NCBI GenBank assembly: GCA_030731565.1
Contig: JANQTT010000052.1
Coordinates: 1 to 16,928 of the forward strand
DNA: 16,928 nt
Reading direction: 5' to 3'
Source: Rickettsiaceae bacterium
GTDB taxonomy: Bacteria; Pseudomonadota; Alphaproteobacteria; Rickettsiales; Rickettsiaceae
The position numbers and the translations under genes were made by a program. Under the pieces are notes generated by a model. It did not search any database and was not told where the DNA came from. It was given only the letters and a program-made list of their open reading frames with translations. Positions 15,738-16,928 of this stretch are shown piece by piece. Position 1 is the first letter of the stretch; every line of letters starts with the position of its first letter.

Positions 15738-15754
15738 ATGAAAAATAAATAATG

Positions 15755-15768
15755 TTTAATTAATTAAA
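15755..15768. promoter_or_regulatory. 14-bp AT palindrome between divergent NDUFS4-like and xseB genes
   Basis: TTTAATTAATTAAA is a perfect palindrome lying in the 45-base gap between the two divergent starts. It could be an operator for both genes, but an all-AT palindrome of this kind arises easily by chance in such DNA. Confidence 0.25.
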
Positions 15769-15782
15769 AATGATTTTATCCC

Positions 15783-16022
15783 ATGACACAATCTAAAGCT
15801 ATTGAAAAAATGAGTTTTGAAGCTGCGCTTGCTGAACTTGAAGAAATTGTAAGAAAAATTGATACAGGTGAGGAAGATCTTGCCAGCGCCGTCGAGAATT
15901 TTGAACGTGGAGTGCTGCTCAAAAAGCACTGTGAATCTATGCTAAAAAACGCTAAGTTAAAAATCGAAAAGATAACGAACGTAACTGATAAAGAAGTGCA
16001 AACTGTTGAGGTTGATCTTTAG
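15783..16022 (+). CDS. xseB: Exodeoxyribonuclease VII small subunit
   Basis: XseB is the small subunit of exonuclease VII, which degrades single-stranded DNA to oligonucleotides together with the large subunit XseA (not in this window). The 79-residue product has the family core: [55 protein letters not shown] from about residue 10. This forms two long helices in which the dimer contacts lie. The length is normal. The ATG at 15783 has no obvious SD. The TAG stop overlaps a GTG that is in frame with mltG, so the two genes are probably co-transcribed. Confidence 0.93.
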   Translation: MTQSKAIEKMSFEAALAELEEIVRKIDTGEEDLASAVENFERGVLLKKHCESMLKNAKLKIEKITNVTDKEVQTVEVDL

Positions 16023-16045
16023 TGGTCCTTAATAGCTTTTTAAAA

Positions 16046-16928
16046 ATGAAATTGATTGCTATAATTTCTTTAGCAATAATCACTATCACTATAGCCAATA
16101 TTATTGGTAGTTATTTAGTTTTACCTGGGCAATTACTAGAGAAAAAAATAGTTATTATTAAAGCTGGTCTGTCCACTCATGAAATTAGCTTAATTCTGGA
16201 GCAAGAAGGCATAATAAAGCATCAAATGCTATTTGAGTTTATTAGTAAATTATACGGGGCCTTTAAACCGCTCAAGAGTGGTGAGTATGAGTTTACAAAA
16301 GCTATTTCGCCATATCAAGTACTTACAAGGCTTGCCAGTGGTAAATCGGTAGTTCACCGATTTACCATTGCTGAAGGGCAGACAGTTAACGAAATTATTA
16401 CAAAAATAAATGCTGAAACTAGGCTTTTTGGACAAATTAATCTCAATATTCCAGAAGGTTACTTAATGCCATCAACTTATTTTTATACGTACGGTGATTT
16501 ACGTGAAAAAATTATTGATGAAATGCGCAATGGTATGTCAAAGGCTCTGGATGTTGTGATGCTGAAACTTAAAGAAGACTCGCCTTTGAAGACTAGGAGA
16601 GATGTACTTATTTTTGCTTCGATAGTAGAAAGAGAAGCTGGTAATGACAAAGAGCGCCCAGTAATAGCTGGAGTCTTTATCAATCGATTGAAGAGAGGAA
16701 TGAAACTTCAAGCTGATCCAACAGTGATCTATGCTATAACTGAAGGAAAATATAAGTTGAATCGGGCCTTAACGCGCACAGATCTGCAAATTGATTCAAA
16801 GTATAATACATACAAAGCAGAGGGGCTCCCACCGGGGCCAATTGCTTGCCCTGGCGTGGCCTCCCTCGAAGCTTCAGTGTTGCCCGCAAAGACCAATGCC
16901 TTATATTTTGTTGTTGATGGTACTGGGG
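16046..16928 (+). CDS. mltG: Endolytic murein transglycosylase MltG, 3' end beyond the window
   Basis: MltG cleaves nascent peptidoglycan strands at the inner membrane and sets glycan chain length. The reading frame is open to the window end (294 of about 340 residues). An N-terminal membrane anchor (about 3-25) is followed by a LysM-like region, with IVIIKAGLSTHEISLILEQEGII at 35-57. The YceG catalytic domain then has PEGYLMPSTYFY (136-147), the catalytic Glu195 in ASIVEREAG (191-199), GVFINRLKRGMKLQADPTVIY (209-229) and SKYNTYKAEGLPPGPIACPGVASLEA (251-276). Besides the ATG at 16046, a GTG at 16022 is in frame and overlaps the xseB stop (TAGTG), adding eight residues; either start is possible. 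Its presence shows that this bacterium makes peptidoglycan. Confidence 0.93.
   Translation, partial: MKLIAIISLAIITITIANIIGSYLVLPGQLLEKKIVIIKAGLSTHEISLILEQEGIIKHQMLFEFISKLYGAFKPLKSGEYEFTKAISPYQVLTRLASGKSVVHRFTIAEGQTVNEIITKINAETRLFGQINLNIPEGYLMPSTYFYTYGDLREKIIDEMRNGMSKALDVVMLKLKEDSPLKTRRDVLIFASIVEREAGNDKERPVIAGVFINRLKRGMKLQADPTVIYAITEGKYKLNRALTRTDLQIDSKYNTYKAEGLPPGPIACPGVASLEASVLPAKTNALYFVVDGTG
16339..16367 (+). repeat. 12-bp perfect inverted repeat inside mltG
   Basis: TGGTAAATCGGT (16339-16350) and ACCGATTTACCA (16356-16367) are exact complements around the 5-base loop AGTTC. Three more outer pairs are possible, one of them G-U. It encodes SGKSVVHRFTIAEG, which is ordinary MltG sequence, so it is not an inserted element. 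On mRNA it would be a stable hairpin. Confidence 0.7.

Noticed and set aside
15511..15741. 76-codon plus-strand frame opposite the NDUFS4-like gene
   Set aside because: The minus strand matches the NDUFS4 family along its full length.

Overview
This is an AT-rich stretch, about one third G+C by eye, from an alphaproteobacterium that looks like a member of the Rickettsiales. Three things point there. The valyl-tRNA synthetase is of the archaeal type known from Rickettsia. There is a bacterial NDUFS4-like complex I accessory subunit, which is typical of alphaproteobacteria. The short single-domain CinA, PriA, UbiA and COG2945-type hydrolase also read like rickettsial proteins. The genus cannot be fixed from this window. 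KdsA and an LpxL-type acyltransferase imply an LPS-bearing envelope, and a photolyase suggests a lineage exposed to light, for example through an aquatic protist or algal host (inference).

Layout. 1-2080 (+): secG, kdsA and a late lipid A acyltransferase without its N-terminal anchor. 2081-2869: a small, unrecognised minus-strand gene whose product ends in an apparent eukaryotic prenylation motif and whose 5' end looks decayed. 2870-3589 (+): alpha/beta hydrolase. 3775-6288 (-): valS. 6349-7216 (+): ubiA split by a one-base frameshift. 7294-8028 (+): BAX-inhibitor-1 family membrane protein, followed by a good intrinsic terminator. 8149-8877 (+): cinA-like gene. A strong hairpin lies between this and the convergent photolyase gene (8988-10391, -). 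10440-11371 (+): the 3' third of sucB, overlapping rlmH by one base. 11474-11944 (+): an orphan with a possible His/Cys peptidase-like pattern. It converges on a probably shortened AsmA/YhdP-like gene (11954-13303, -). 13433-15400 (+): priA. 15459-15737 (-): NDUFS4-like gene. 15783-16928 (+): xseB and mltG, the latter cut by the window end.

Together the genes cover envelope biogenesis (SecG, KdsA, LpxL-like, AsmA-like, MltG), respiration (UbiA, NDUFS4-like, SucB remnant), DNA repair and replication (photolyase, PriA, XseB) and translation (ValS, RlmH). The striking theme is gene erosion. Six loci appear truncated, frameshifted or left without a proper start: lpxL-like, the 2126-2530 gene, ubiA, sucB, asmA-like and the 11474 orphan. 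No insertion sequence, CRISPR array, rRNA or tRNA was seen. The two orphan genes are the best candidates for undescribed, possibly host-directed functions.
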